Positions 46,654 through 58,948 of a stretch of DNA of 64,000 nucleotides are shown in pieces; position 1 is the first letter of the stretch, and each line of letters starts with the position of its first letter. Below the pieces are notes generated by a model. The model was not told the DNA's origin and did no database searches. It saw only the letters and a list, made by a program, of their open reading frames with translations. Source of the stretch: Neurospora intermedia (Eukaryota; Ascomycota; Sordariomycetes; Sordariales; Sordariaceae); assembly GCA_037102815.1 (NCBI GenBank), contig BTPP01000001.1:6039001-6103000 (forward strand). Reading direction: 5' to 3'. The position numbers and the translations under genes are program-made.

Positions 46654-46745
46654 GGTACCCAACTTACCTACATACTAGGTAGAGAGAGGTACGTAGTTGA
46701 AATCCCTACCTATCCATCACAAACTTTTGGTAATTGACTTTTCAT

Positions 46746-46747
<2 letters not shown>

Positions 46748-46781
<34 letters not shown>
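46748..46781. repeat. poly-T run, 34 bases
   Basis: Uninterrupted T34, the longest homopolymer in the window. Confidence 0.95.
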
Positions 46782-47032
46782 CTATCTGGCACCTAGGTAG
46801 GTAGATAGCTAGCTAGCTAGCTACAAAAGCGAGCCGCCGCGCGTTGGACTTTGTCCTATATTCGTTGAGGTGGTTACTTTACTTTTATGGCTACCTAGGT
46901 GCCTGCTGTATTGGACTGGACTGGACTGTAGACATGAAACACTCCGAAATGTTTTGGGCCACTGTGGTATTGTGTGATGGATGGATACATGACGGATTTA
47001 TTTTTGTTCTTTTTTTTTTAAATTTTTTTTAT

Positions 47033-47055
47033 GGGGGGGGGGGGGGGGGGGGGGG
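47033..47055. repeat. poly-G run, 23 bases
   Basis: Uninterrupted G23, preceded by T-rich sequence. Confidence 0.95.
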
Positions 47056-47262
47056 TATTTTTGCTGTTGTTCTTCTCTCTCTCTCTATCTTCTTTTGCTC
47101 AGGTTTACAGTACTGGTGGTTCAGTGTTTTTGATTCGAGATGCTCTCTGAATAAGTATTCCATAATGTGTCCGCTCGGTATTTAGGTTGTGGGACGCAAT
47201 TACCATTCTTGGGTTTGTCCCTTAATGCTCTCTAGGTATCTATGCTATATGATGTACTATGC

Positions 47263-47285
47263 ATGGATGGATGGATGGATGGATG
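47263..47285. repeat. (ATGG)n microsatellite
   Basis: Nearly six ATGG units, followed at 47312-47336 by CATGC pentamer words. Confidence 0.85.
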
Positions 47286-47586
47286 ATTGATGAATGCCAC
47301 CTACTCCATGCCATGACATGCCATGCCATGCTATGATGCCAGTTTGATGCTCAATAATTTAAACCATTACTCATTACATTCTTTCGTTTTTGACAATTTA
47401 AGGAAAAGAGAAAAAGGATTTGAAAAGACATGACAGATATGTGAACGACCTCGATGTCCATCTTTCTGTGTCTTGTGTGTGTGAACCGAACCCGGGTTCA
47501 AAGTTATTGCTGATATCTATCCTCCTATTTCAGCATATTCCCCAGAAGTAAGCTGGTTACCCAGTGATTGGTGTGCATGTATGTGG

Positions 47587-49958
47587 CTAGACAGCAATAG
47601 ACTGCTTAGAGGTATGCACCCCCTGATGCCCATGATGACTCCCACTTCCACTTCCACTTCCACTCCCACTCCCACTACTTTTCCTCCTCCTCCCCGATAA
47701 ATGCAACCGATTCCCACTCCTCCCAGGACTCGAGTCCCTATCACTACTACTACTGCCCTTTCTTCCAATGGGAGACCCACTCCTCTTATCCTTTTCAGAC
47801 GCCGCCGACGACGACGACGAAGTGGACGAAGACGACGATCTTCTATGTACCCACGATGACGAAGAAGACCGTTTATGATTATCATCCTTCTCGCCAATGG
47901 TGATTTTCGGGATGAGGATAGGGATAGTGAATGCCGGGAGTTTGGGTGAGGGGTGGTGGTGTTGTTTCTTGGGAGGCGTTGCGGGTTTAGTGGCTGCTAG
48001 GGGTGGAGAGGCGGGGGGCGAAGGGGGGGAATGATGTTTCCCGTGAAGGTGGTGGGTAGAGGTATGGGTGTTGTGGCGTTTGGAAGAGATGGCGGAACGG
48101 AGGCGAGGGCTGGACCATTTTTCTTGGCTTTGGTGGTCTTGGTGTTGGTCTTGCAACTCTGTGGTGAGCAAGCTTGAAGATGAAGTGTCATCCGTATCAT
48201 CCGTGAAGTCTTCCTGGGTGGTGGTTTGTTCGGGTTCTACTGAAAGTAGTAAGGCGGTTGACTGTCTTGGAGGTGTTGGGGGCATTGTCGGTATGTGTTC
48301 TTCGGGTTCCTGGTAGTTTGTGTTGATCTTGGTGGTTTCCATGGGCTTGTGATCGCTTTCCCCTCCGCTTTCGCTGTCTTCCTCTTCGTCGTCAATGGCA
48401 AATTCTTCCGCGATAGGTGACAAGACGATCCCCCTTGGTGTCTTGATCTCGAGCAATGTCTGGACTTCTTGGTGACCTGGTTCAGATTCGAGTTCAGCCA
48501 GAGGCCAGTCTCGGGTTTCTGCTGCTTCAGTCTTGAAACCGATGTGCGCCAGCTCTGTCTTGTAATCATCTTGCTGTGCTTCCAGCTCCTCTTCCAGGGT
48601 CAGGTCGTCACACGGGAAGCCTGTGTCAGGCTCAGGCGCAGGCAACACCAAATGGAGGCTTGAAGACCTGTATGAAGCCGGAGAGGCATCTCGTCTCGCT
48701 TTCCTTGGGCTGTCAGATTCCGGCTTCTCGTCATCCACATATATCTCTTCGAGCTTATCATCCGTCGCCGCCAGTTCCGGGCTGGGTGGGGTTGTGCCGC
48801 TTTTGCTGATGAAATCCGGATCAGGGTGACTGGAGGGCTCGGCTCGGTACTGTTCGGCTTCTTGTTCTGCTCTCTTACGCGCCTCTTCTCGTTCTAGAGC
48901 TTCCTCTTCTTCTGTTCTCTGCCAGTACCGCCCCATCGCTGCTTGGTTCGCTCGATGCCTTCGCTGCTTCGTCGGGCTGGTGAGGTTCTTCTTCAGAGAG
49001 TTTTCGTCGTCAAAGCGGGAGATGTACGTGACTGTGCTCTTGCTCTTGCGCTTCACCGGGAGGAACCGACGTCCGGGTCCTACTTCAACTCTGTGCACCG
49101 TTGCTGTGGCAAATCGGACGGTGGCGGTTCCGTGTCTCTCGGCCCTGCAGACGGATGATTCTGAAGAGGATACCGAGCCGGTAATGGAAGTTATGCTGGA
49201 GTCCGGTAGAGGCACGAGACAGGCATGGTCTGCTGTGGGTTTCCTGGGGTCATACTCTGGAAGCGTGGTCGAAAAGCAAGGGATCTTGCGTGGTGGTGGT
49301 TTCCGTCCATCTGGACTGGCGACTCGAAGAATTGACTTGGGCTTTGGTGGGGAAGGCAACGGTTCTTGTTGTTGTTGTTGTTGGCTATGGCTGTGTCAAT
49401 GATTATTCTTTTACTTATTCATATCTTGGAATGATAGGGGGCTTACCCTGGAAGCTTCTCCTTGCTAGCTTTTTCTTCGGAATGGTCCCCGTTAGATGCT
49501 TCTTCTTTGACTTCTGGTGTGTTTTGGTCCGAGGTGGTTGATGCGGATGTTGTTGTCTTGTTGACGGCGTCTGTTGATGCGGCCTTGGTGGGCGTCCTGG
49601 AAGAAGATTCCGATGCCTTATTGTCCAGCGTCCAGGAAGGGGTCTTTTTAAGCTTGGCCTTGGTGAGACTGTCTTCGTCGACAGCGGCAGCACCGGGGAC
49701 TGATATGGAGAATCTCCGTAAAGCCATTGAGCGTCTACGTGCCTTCTTTTTATCATCGGCACTGGAGCTGTGCCTGCGGCCTCTTGACAGGCCATGGTGG
49801 GATGGTGAGGTGGGTGCTGGCTCGGTAGATGAGGTGGAGGAGGGTGTCTTGGTAGGGCTGGATCTTGGCTGTAACCCTGCCCACGAGAGAACGGAAGTTA
49901 ACGAGTCCCTTCTATGCGGCTGACGATGCCTGCTTGACTCTCTTGGCTCTTTGGACAT
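47587..49958 (-). CDS. large disordered protein, 771 residues, unknown function
   Basis: Exons 49958-49447 and 49390-47587 join through a 56-nt intron (GTAAGC donor, ATTGACACAG branch and acceptor). The start at 49958 has a good context (CACCATGTC); longer in-frame sequence upstream is probably leader. The first 170 residues are Ser/Thr-rich with basic patches (KKKARRRSMALRRFSIS). Exon 2 opens with six Gln, then KPKSILRVASPDGRKPPPRK, an RFATATVHRVEVGPGRRFLPVKRK block, and a short coiled coil (RTEEEEALEREEARKRAEQE). Acidic and Pro-rich stretches follow, then His-rich and SG-dipeptide repeats, ending QSIAV. The KPKSILR and VRFATATVHRVE elements look conserved and could be docking motifs; the first resembles an RVxF-like context, which is speculation. 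No family recognised. Confidence 0.8.
47639..47676. repeat. hexamer repeat coding Ser-Gly
   Basis: CCACTT/CCACTC hexamers coding a run of Gly-Ser dipeptides near the C-terminus of the 771-residue protein. Confidence 0.85.
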
Positions 49959-52489
49959 GGTGACTGATGGTTCCTTTTCTGTCTTTTTGTTTGTGACCGA
50001 TAAGGAATCCGTTGGTTTAGGGTAGGATACAAAAAAGGAGGGGTGCCGGCTAAAGCGCTTTGTGCCAGCAAGTATATATCGAAAGGTGACAGCAAATCCA
50101 ATCACCTGAGCGGTCCCTGAATGGACTAAAGAATCCTGCGGGAAGGAGAGGGCCTAAGTGGTTTTGAAAAAGTGGCTCGGGCATGTTTAGGTCAAAACTA
50201 GGACGACTTCACATCGCGATGAGCCATTGGGATGGCACTGTATGGTACGCGGGGAAGCCAATCACGGCGTGCAACCGAGCTTTTTTGTGCTGGCTGTATG
50301 CCATTTGGCATCACTGGATGAGATAGATGACATAGGTAGTCGTCGCCTCAGAACATACTGGATGCCGGGTGAGGCGCCCGGAGAGCGGATTGCTAAGAAA
50401 AAAAAGCAAAGTCAACAAAGTCTGTAAATACTTGAGGTTGGTGTGCCCCTGAATTGGCCTCGACTATCATGGGCATCCCAGCCTTTTTTGTGCCAACAAA
50501 CACACATCCAGAACGCCATTCCTCTCTGTTGTCTCCTGATGGCAGCCAATGGATAGGCAATGAGCGCGTACCCGATGGATCTTTCTGTTTCTCTGTTTCC
50601 GAGTGATGGGTAAGGGCGCCAGTTGGCAGCAGTTCATGCGGCCAAGCCAGCACTAGTAAGCAGCAGCGAGCAGATCCAAGCAAATCCAGACAAATCCAAC
50701 ACTTGTTTCTGGTGGTACAAAATGGAGCCAGGAGTTGTAGAGATTGTGTCATTGGTGGTGCGAGCAACAGCAAGTCGAGGCAGTCATTGGCGCGGCCAGC
50801 AGCAGCTAAGCAACCGAAGGCGGAGTGAGCGGAGCGCAGCGATTTGGTACACGTGTTGAACGCATTCTCGTAGAGGCCGTGAGCAAACAGGAACTAGAGG
50901 TGATAGTGTGCGGTCGAAGAAGAACATGAAACCCGACTTTCTGTGTTTCGGTGTGATGGATGAAACATGTAGTTCTGGGCCGTGATCAGTTGTGCCCAAA
51001 CTTTCAAATTGAGTAATGTCCGATCTGTGTCGGCCGCTTCTGCCGTACAGCTGAACCACAAGCAAGGCGAGTGACTAGGTAGGCAGCGGTAGTGATAGTG
51101 GACGGAGAAACGGAGTGACGGAGTGACGGAGGTTAGCCGACCGGGTGTAGTGACTTTTTTGATCGGATCCGCTCACGAGCCGAAGGGATTTGGACTGAGG
51201 ATGTCAGGACGGGATAAGCGGGCTTCTTCACCGATGGACTCGGCCGATGGACCCTGCCGCGTTCAATCCCGGTGCTCTCAACTTGAATGTTTGGCTGCTG
51301 CCGAGCCCGAGCGCCGGTCCAAAACCATCACTGCAAAATTCCGAGGCAATGAACCAATCGGTGAACTCTCGCTCCAGACAACGGGAATCTTCCCTCTTAC
51401 CTAGTAGTGTAACATTTCTTATCTTATCTGAACCTCGCAGGGTCCTCAAGATACCGCATACCTACGGCTACTCTCGGCCCAATTGACGTCAAGAGGTCAA
51501 ATTCCGTACTTTTGAGTGATGGGAATTCCAAGCTGCCAATTCGTTGCATTTCACCGCATCTTACACTACATACGTCGGCAAGATCAATGAGAATCTGTGT
51601 GTTATGTGAGTTCTGTTGATCTTACGTACCTATAGCAACCCTCTGTCGTGACCTCATGAGCAATTGATGGTGGTGATGATGACTCTTTTGTTGGAGTTTC
51701 GGGGTAAACTGAAAGGCGTGCCAATGTGGGCCCAGTTTGCCCGGGGCTGCGAACTCGGCGGCAAGGGTCCGTTCCAACCGACATTTTTCTCCCCTCACGG
51801 CAAACAAAAGTTGTGTTGATACAACCTCCATGACTCAACCAACATCCGTCTTTACAATGAATGTCAGGTCAATCAATTATGGCCTCCGTCTTCGGTGCTT
51901 GGAATCTGCACAACAAACGTGGCAACGGGGCGGCATTGAAGATCCGACCCCTCCTGTGCTCCAGGTTCCTTTTCCTCGGGTTAAACAATGTGGACAAAAT
52001 AACGTGGAGTTACATCGATCCCAAACGAGGACGTTGTTGAAGACTGAGACATCGATGTAAGCTGCGCATATCTGCGGCATATCGCTTGTCCAAGGCCGCG
52101 GATAGACACAGCGCACCTATGCGCCGTCCCTTCGAGAATCTTGGACTACTTTTCTTCTTACCCACATCTCCAAAGAATCCCCACCTGACCTCGTGTTAAT
52201 GAAAATCCATTGGTCAATGGGTCAGACATACTTGTAAGAGAACCAGTGTCAGGACTCAGGGAAGAAAAAGAATGACTCCGTGATCCCGGTCTTTGTTATC
52301 GGTCCCGTATCTGGGCCTCGGGTCCCCCAACCCTCCGTCTCCATCCGTCTCTTCCTTCTCTTCCGTGGCGTTGCCGTCTCATGATAAAACTTTCTTCTCC
52401 CCCTCCCCATCTTGTCATTTCTCATCTCTCTATACCTTCTCTTCATACCATTCCAATACCCGGTACCACTACGCCCCCAATAATTCAAA
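49959..52489. other. intergenic, divergent promoter region
   Basis: Upstream of the 771-residue gene (-) and the branched-chain aminotransferase gene (+). Contains TGACTCA (listed). Open frames up to 126 codons on both strands are not supported. Confidence 0.45.
51831..51837 (+). promoter_or_regulatory. candidate Gcn4/CPC1 site TGACTCA
   Basis: A perfect palindromic TGACTCA, about 650 bp before the aminotransferase ATG. Gcn4-type bZIP factors (CPC1 in moulds) bind this word in amino-acid biosynthesis promoters. A 7-mer can occur by chance; the gene context makes it plausible. Confidence 0.35.
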
Positions 52490-53799
52490 ATGGTGTCTCA
52501 TTCCGAACCCCCCAAGGAGGACCTTTCTGCCGTTGCCCTCGAGCACACCATCGACGAGGCCAACGCCCTCATCAACGGCACCTCCGATGTCCCCAAGATC
52601 CAGGAGCTCGATGCCTCCAAGCTCGTCGTCACCCTCGCCGACCCCAATGCCCGCCAGGTCCCCGACGAAGCTACTGCGAATGCTGCCTCCGAGACCATCT
52701 GCACCGACCACATGGTCACTGTCTCCTATAACGTCGAGTCTGGCTGGGGCGTCCCCGAGCTCAAGCCCTACGGCCCCATCTCCCTGATGCCCACGGCCTC
52801 CGTCCTTCACTACGCCACCGAGTGCTTCGAGGGTCTCAAGGTCTTTCGCGGCTTCGATGGCAAGCTCCGCCTCTTCCGCCCCAACTTGAACGCCAAGCGC
52901 CTGCTCATGTCCACCCTCCGTATCGCCCTCCCCGGCTTCGACCCTGTCGAGGTTGAGAAGCTCATCGCCAAGCTCGTTGCCGTCGATGGCGCCAAGTGGC
53001 TCCCCAAGGACCGCCCCGGCTCTTTCCTCTACATCCGTCCCGCTGTCATCGGCACCCAGCCCCAGCTCGGCGTCCAGGCCCCCAAGCAGGCCCTCCTCTT
53101 CATCACTGTTTCCTTCATGCCTCGCATGGACAGCCCCGCCGGTGGCATGCGCCTTCACACCAACCCCGAGGATATGATCCGCGCTTGGGTTGGCGGTTTC
53201 GGCTACGCCAAGGTCGGTGCCAACTACGGTCCTTCCCTCCTCGCTACCAACGAGGCCAGGGCCCGCGGCTTCCACCAGATCCTCTGGCTCTACGGCAAGG
53301 AGGCTTACTGCACTGAGGCTGGTGCTTCCAACTTCTTCATCGTCTGGCGCGCCAAGGAGTCCGAGGGTGGCAAGCTCCAGCTCCTGACTGCTCCTCTCGA
53401 CGACAAGCTCATCCTTGACGGTGTCACCCGCCGCTCCGTCCTCGAGCTTGCCAAGGCTCGCCTTGCTGGCGAGGTTGAGGTTGTCGAGCGCCGCTACACC
53501 ATCGATGAGGTCATCGAGGCTGACAAGGAGGGCCGCATCGTCGAGGCTTTCGCCGCCGGTACTGCTGTATGTTACTGTTCCCCCATGGTTTATCCTTCTG
53601 TCCAGCGCGTACTGACTTTTGCCGTTCACAGTTCTTCATCGCCCCTGTCTCCCAGATCCACCACCGCGGCACCGACGTCCACATCCCTCTCGGCGAGAAC
53701 GACTCCGGCGTCTACACCACCAAGATCAAGTCCTGGATGAAGGACATCATGTACGGCAACGAGCAGCACGAGTGGGGTGTCGTCATCAACGAGGAGTAA
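52490..53799 (+). CDS. bat1: branched-chain amino acid aminotransferase
   Basis: Exons 52490-53566 and 53632-53799 give 414 residues. A PLP enzyme (fold type IV) that interconverts Leu/Ile/Val with their 2-oxo acids using glutamate. The PLP-binding lysine is K241 in GYAKVGANYGPSLLA; the conserved cofactor-binding EAGASNFF lies at 276-283; the substrate region ATECFEGLKVFRG is at 109-121. The C-terminal exon holds FFIAPVSQIHHRGTD. The N-terminus (about 45 residues, acidic, few Arg) lacks a mitochondrial presequence, so a cytosolic isoform is likely. Codon usage is extremely C-biased, typical of highly expressed genes. An ATG at 52381 lies 109 nt upstream in another frame that overlaps the start. 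Intron: GTATGT donor, TTCACAG acceptor. Confidence 0.96.
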
Positions 53800-54962
53800 G
53801 CCTGCCCAATACACCCACATAGCGATCTGATACCCCCCTTTTGGACCATCGACCCTAGCGAGCGAGGGATCTTCCAACTCCGGCTCCTCCCCTACTGGAT
53901 TCCTGGATTTTCTTTTTTCATCGCTGTGTCTCTTGCCATTTGATTGTTTTTGGAAAACCAAGCGTTTGCTCTGCAAAAGAGTTGGGAAAAGAACAGGATT
54001 ATTCACATGACACTTGATATAAACAGGGATGAGGCTGTTGCTGGCCAAAAGAGGAAGAGAGAGCAGAACGAGGAGGCAAAGCGCGAGTAAACCTCGCTCG
54101 CTCCTTTTGTTTTGCCTTTCATCGACCACTACAAAGAAGGACAACTACCTATTTAGAGTGGAGGTTTAGAAGACTGAACAACAACAAAACAAAACAAAAC
54201 AACGTGCGGATGACGGTACCTGGTATGCATAGCATTTGCATACGCGAGTGCATGGAACCATACCCAAAAGAGGAATGTTTCTGCATTTCAAATGCAGTTC
54301 AAAGAGCGAAAGCAAAAGGAAAAGCATCAAAAGCATGCAGGGAACAAAAAGAGCGGCAAGTTTGGGCGTTTTGGGTTTTGGACATATTCCCTAGAGGGGG
54401 TGTTATGTGTAGAGAGATTTCATCTTTTTTTTTTAGAAGCGTCTGTATACCCGGAAGAACGAATAAAGTTACCAAAGATTACTAGCTCTGTCCCGTTTGT
54501 GAAAGATGTGTGGTGTAAGGACCTTTAATATGCAACACGGCTGGGTAGGTAGGACAGGCAGTCAATCAACTAAGTACTTCCTATCTGCTACCGGTTCAAT
54601 AGACATGAGGACGTTTTAAGGCTCAGTCAAACCTTCCCGAACCTTAGCAGTGCTAATAACAACGTGCAATCACAGCACCGCTTCCAGGTTACACAGACAT
54701 GGACATAAGACGAAATACTTGATGGAACATGTAAAAATAGACGCTACCGACGCTGTGAAAACCTGAATTTCTGTAGATCTTTCTAACTCAATCTCGATGT
54801 CTCCGTACATCTCTGCACACGCCCAGCTGATATCATCAAACAGAAAAAGATAGAAACCAATTTCTTCTACATCCATCTATCTCTCTCTTTCTACCTACCC
54901 TCCACCACCACCACCACCACCACCACCACCGCATTTTGGTTTTTTACCCACCTAACCTACAA
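53800..54962. other. convergent 3' regions
   Basis: 3' flanks of the aminotransferase (+) and erv41 (-). Contains short AAAAC repeats near 54185 and a CCA microsatellite at 54902-54930. No gene seen. Confidence 0.5.
54902..54930. repeat. (CCA)n microsatellite
   Basis: 29 bases of perfect CCA repeat, just after the erv41 stop codon in its 3' UTR. Confidence 0.95.
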
Positions 54963-56293
54963 CTAATCATCACGCTCATGCCCCTTCCCACCCAACATAC
55001 CCTCACTCGGCCCTCCGGCCCTCCTCCTCCTCTTGCCCCACACCTCCTGACACCAATCACTAATCCTGTACCCCCAATGACCCGCCACCAGCGCACCACT
55101 AATGACATTGACGACCTTGATGAGAAAAACCAGGAAAGAATCCCGTTCCTCGTCGATGTGCAGCAGAATCGGCTCAATGTCGTACTTGACAAAGATGCCC
55201 GGGATGATGCGCTCCGTGACTTCCTGCGACTGCTCCGTGACGGCGTACTGGTTCGTGACGATGGATTTGCCGGACGAGGAGTAGACGGTGGGGACGACCG
55301 AAATAAAATACTGGAACTTGTGGAAGTTGGCGGTGGCGATGTTGACGGTTTGGTCGAGCGGGTTGACGAGGGAGGGGAGAAAGGGGCCGAAGGAGAGCTC
55401 GGAGATGATGTGGGAGAAGTTGAATGCTGTTTTTTTTTTTCCTTTTTGTTAGTAGCTGTTGTTATGGAAAATCAATTTGGATGGGATTTGGTGGGGGGGA
55501 AAGGTTAGGGGACAACAAACCAGAATGATCCAAATGCTGGCCAAACTCCATATATCCATGCCCTTTAGCCGTAATATGAAAGTCGCCCTGGACCTTATTC
55601 AACTCCAGACTGCCAAACACCCTACAGCTGTCCGGCGTCGCCCCCCACAACCGCGGCGTCCTCGCCCACTTGGCCTTCCGCCTGCCCAAAGAAACAATAT
55701 CATGCACGTGCTCCTCCCCAAACCCTTCGTCATGCCCCTGCCCCCCCTGCATGTACCCCTCCCCCGTCACCACCTTGCCCTGGGCATCCCGTCCCAGCTT
55801 GTGAATCCCCTTGTTGTCGACCCAGTGCTGCCACACCGTCGGGTCGCGATGCAGCCGGGAGGCGGCCAGGATGCGGTCGCCCGCCGCGTCTTGCACGTTG
55901 ATGTGGATATCTTGGCACTTCATCTTGACGACGATGTCGAGGTTGATGTCGAGGGCGTGGGAGACGCCCTTTTCGACGGCGAAGGTGTGCGATTCCGAGC
56001 CGCGCCACCAGCGGGAGGCTTCGGACCAGAAGAGGATGAAGGAGATGAGGCCGACGAAGACAGTCCATTTGCCGCCGGCGGTGGTGCGGGTTACGTATTG
56101 GGGTTTGGATTTGGCTGTGTAGAAGTAGGTAGGACTTTCATGTTAGTTTATTTGAAGATGTGTGAGAGCGCATTGGATGTCGGAGGGAGAGAGGGAGGGA
56201 CGACGTACGGAAAGCGTCAAAGGCGCTGACTATGCTCCCCTTGGCGCCAAAAGCGTCTTCGTCTAGTTGACGCTTCTCGTCGTAGCCGTTCAT
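54963..56293 (-). CDS. erv41: ERV41, COPII-vesicle cargo receptor subunit
   Basis: Exons: 56293-56209, 56114-55521 and 55426-54963, giving 380 residues. Erv41 pairs with Erv46 and cycles between ER and Golgi in COPII/COPI vesicles, retrieving ER residents. Family features: FDAFPKSKPQYV at 25-36; a first membrane segment about 45-60; a lumenal domain with DINLDIVVKMKC, INVQD, CRVFGSLELNKVQGDFHITAKG and FNFSHIISELSFGPF; and a second hydrophobic segment near the end (FLVFLIKVVNVISGALVAG) before a basic cytosolic tail. The first 24 residues are a charged extension before the usual start of homology. Intron 2 has a GTTTGT donor and an A-rich 3' end before its CAG acceptor, unlike the pyrimidine-rich ends of most introns here; the reading frame and homology support it. 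Confidence 0.93.
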
Positions 56294-58049
56294 CTTCACG
56301 TATTTGTGTGTGTGTATAATCGTAATCGGAGCTGCGAAAAGGTATGTCTGGTTTCGTATGTTGGATGCGATTCAGCACTGCAATCCGTGCCGGTGTCGTT
56401 GGTCCCCCTTCTTCCTCTGCCACTTCAAGGCGGCGGCAACCCAAGCTGTTGGTTGGTGATAGCAACCACTGTTTTCCCGATTTGTATTTAGTATCCCAAT
56501 CCACAGTAGATTCCTATTCCTGAGCTACCGCATTGGTGTTTTATCGAAAAGCAATTTGTTGCCGAGACCTAAGGGTTTATGGTAGTTCTGGAAGCACACA
56601 GGCTACTGCTGCAGGTAGCTCTTGTCCTTTGGGGGAAATTGCGAATGCGCCCACTCAGCTAATTCGTCATCCGGTTCGCGAGGATTGGCTCGGTTCGTTG
56701 GACTAAACAAATCCACTCCCTGCTGAGGAAAGAGAGATGATGATTAAAGATTCAAGCTATATGATGTACACCAAACACTAAAGAAAGCAGAAGGAAGTTC
56801 TATGGAAAAAGGGTGGTGATCCTGGCGGCGGAAAGACACCGGGCGTTCGTTCCCTTGCATGGATGAGGTGCCATTCGGAGGACATTCATCGATGAGGACA
56901 AGTGGACGTTGGTCCCCGCGAAACGATCCGCCGTGGCTTGGCGTTTGGCCGTAGATCCCTGTGTGCCTGACAGGGGCCTGTTACGGGAACTAAGCTGGAA
57001 TTAGCTCGAAGCATGCGCATGGCTGGTGGGAACCCGCTTGTTATACTTAACCCTGACCCTGACATGCCTGCCTTGCTTTACCCCTGAATCGTTCTCCTTT
57101 GTGTGCAAGTCGTCAACAACATCACTCCGTTACCGTTACATGACATTTTGTCTGGCGTTGGTAATAACTTCTTCGCCGGCATATGACGGGTTATTTGAGG
57201 GTCCTTACGTGCTTGATTCCATGTCCAGTTCTTCAGCCCCCTCGTTTCGTCTAATTGTCTTGCATGGAAGTCCCGGACATCTACCAAGGTGCTAGTTGGG
57301 GCCATTGTGTGTATCTTTTCGGTTTATCAATAAGCCATGTAATGACAGTAACCCGTTTATAAAGTCTTCTCCCCTTTAAACGTTATGCCGCCGTAACTGT
57401 CCGTCTTTCTCATGTACCTCATAACACTGTTTCCGTTCAAGGCTTGGTCTTTGAGGTATTGGCTTTATGTCCACGTTGTTTTTGGAAGTCTAAACCATAT
57501 GAATATGAGACATGGACATGGTATGTCGTACAAACTCCCATGGAAGTTTATTTAGTTCCAGTCTCCTGGTCAACATATCCAAGCGCTTCTGCATCTAGTT
57601 AGCGCCCTGTTTTGATGATGAGGACCTAGCCCTACTTTCAGTATGCTATCCTAGATACCCATGATGATTCTGATGAATATTTACATTTTCGAAAAGATGT
57701 AAGGGACGTTTAAGATCTGCTGGAACGGCTGTCGTTGAGAACACGTACCAATCTGACAAAGAAAGAAGTGCTGGACTGTATCCGCATCTTGTAGAAGACG
57801 TCACAATAGAACCAAAATACTAGTCAGGTAGAGAGCTTAGGCTTGTATTATACTTGATGTATTCTATGCATGATGCCATACATTTTGACCTGTGAATCTC
57901 TTAGTCCCCTCTACTCGCTTGGAGAAGCACAATTTCAGGTAATTTCATCCTTTATCGTTCGCGATGACAAACAAGTATAAAAAACGGACGGGCAGACCGC
58001 TGCGCGGTCAACCACTTTCTTAAATCGTTGCTACTGAATGATGGAGAGT

Positions 58050-58277
58050 TTATCGTTGGCAGATACGGTACTGCTCCTTGCCATCGATGCCATAGAACCC
58101 AATGGGATAATGACCAGGAAACTCCTCACGCCCATTGTCATATCCACAAACATCTTTATTGCACCTGCCCAACATCTCGTTGATCAAATCCTGACATTCT
58201 TTTGACGGGAGGTTCTGACCTTTCTCGTCTCCCGAACGTATTTCAGAAAGACAGCTGGAGGCGATTTCCTTTGACAT
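58050..58277 (-). CDS. Cys-rich orphan reading frame, possibly a secreted-protein exon
   Basis: 75 codons from an ATG at 58277 to TAA at 58050. Five cysteines are spaced as in small fungal extracellular proteins: SSCLSEI, KECQDLINEMLGRCNKDVC and a terminal YRICQR, with a Gly/Tyr-rich stretch between the last two (DNGREEFPGHYPIGFYGIDG). No signal peptide is in the frame, and a TAG acceptor-like word just upstream suggests that a first exon is missing or not recognised. The composition is much more protein-like than chance frames in this region. It may be the last exon of a secreted Cys-rich protein or a degraded copy. No family named. Confidence 0.4.
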   Translation of the reverse strand: MSKEIASSCLSEIRSGDEKGQNLPSKECQDLINEMLGRCNKDVCGYDNGREEFPGHYPIGFYGIDGKEQYRICQR

Positions 58278-58892
58278 CCCGCTATCAATGCAGCGCTCTC
58301 ACCGGGCCCCTTCTCCTCGAACAAATATCAATCTTCATCCCTCCTGCAGCTCAATCTAGAAGTTACTTCCCCATCAGCCATCGAAACACTCCCGCTCAGC
58401 TGGGAATCTTGCATCTTCCCGTCTTCAGCTCCGTCACTCCTGCGACAATCAGTACCCGCCAAGAAGCCCGGTTTCCCGCCATACCTGAAGGTACCGCTTG
58501 CTCTATTTACCTCTCCGAACCGCGGAAGGGCTCCGTGAGTACTTTCTCATCCCCCACTTACGCAAGCAAACATACTCGAGAAGGGAAGTCACGACGTACC
58601 TGGACCCGCTCACTCCCCCACTACCTCCCCGTCCTTCCTACCTCCCTTCACCCAAGGTTTGTGTCAGATTTTCTTTCTCGGAAATTTGCCAAGTATCTAG
58701 CCACGCTTCTCTCTCCTTCCATCAGTGTCTTGACGCTCTCCCACGAAGCCAGTACCTACAACAGGCAATCTCTTTCTCGCTCTGTCTCAGCTGGCTCGTC
58801 GTCGAATAGTCACCATCTGGTAGCATACCCAACAGCGTACACTCTACACACTGTCAAGGGTGGACGCGTCCAGAGAACACGTACAATACTCG

Positions 58893-58948
58893 GTGCGTAT
58901 ATCAACAGGAGCGCTCATCTCTCTGCGTTACTAACAACTAATGACTAG
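58893..58948 (+). other. likely 5'-UTR intron
   Basis: GTGCGT donor, TACTAAC branch point and GACTAG acceptor form a well-shaped 56-nt intron just before the 1097-residue coding region. It removes the in-frame ATG at 58941, so translation would start at 58992. Confidence 0.55.

Larger units (their letters stand above)
44730..47586. other. intergenic, microsatellite-rich, doubtful coding stretch
   Basis: The first 500 bp are the 3' flank of the 713-residue gene. 45245-45732 is open on both strands (separate entry). From 46.1 to 47.3 kb there is a dense series of simple repeats: TTTG, GTAG, T34, G23 and GGAT. Confidence 0.5.

Noticed and set aside
52469-53629. 386-codon minus-strand frame
   Set aside because: Antisense shadow of the branched-chain aminotransferase, which has clear family motifs on the plus strand.
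57078-57305. 75-codon minus-strand frame beginning MAPTSTLVDVRDFH
   Set aside because: No further exon, no family, and no feature separating it from chance.
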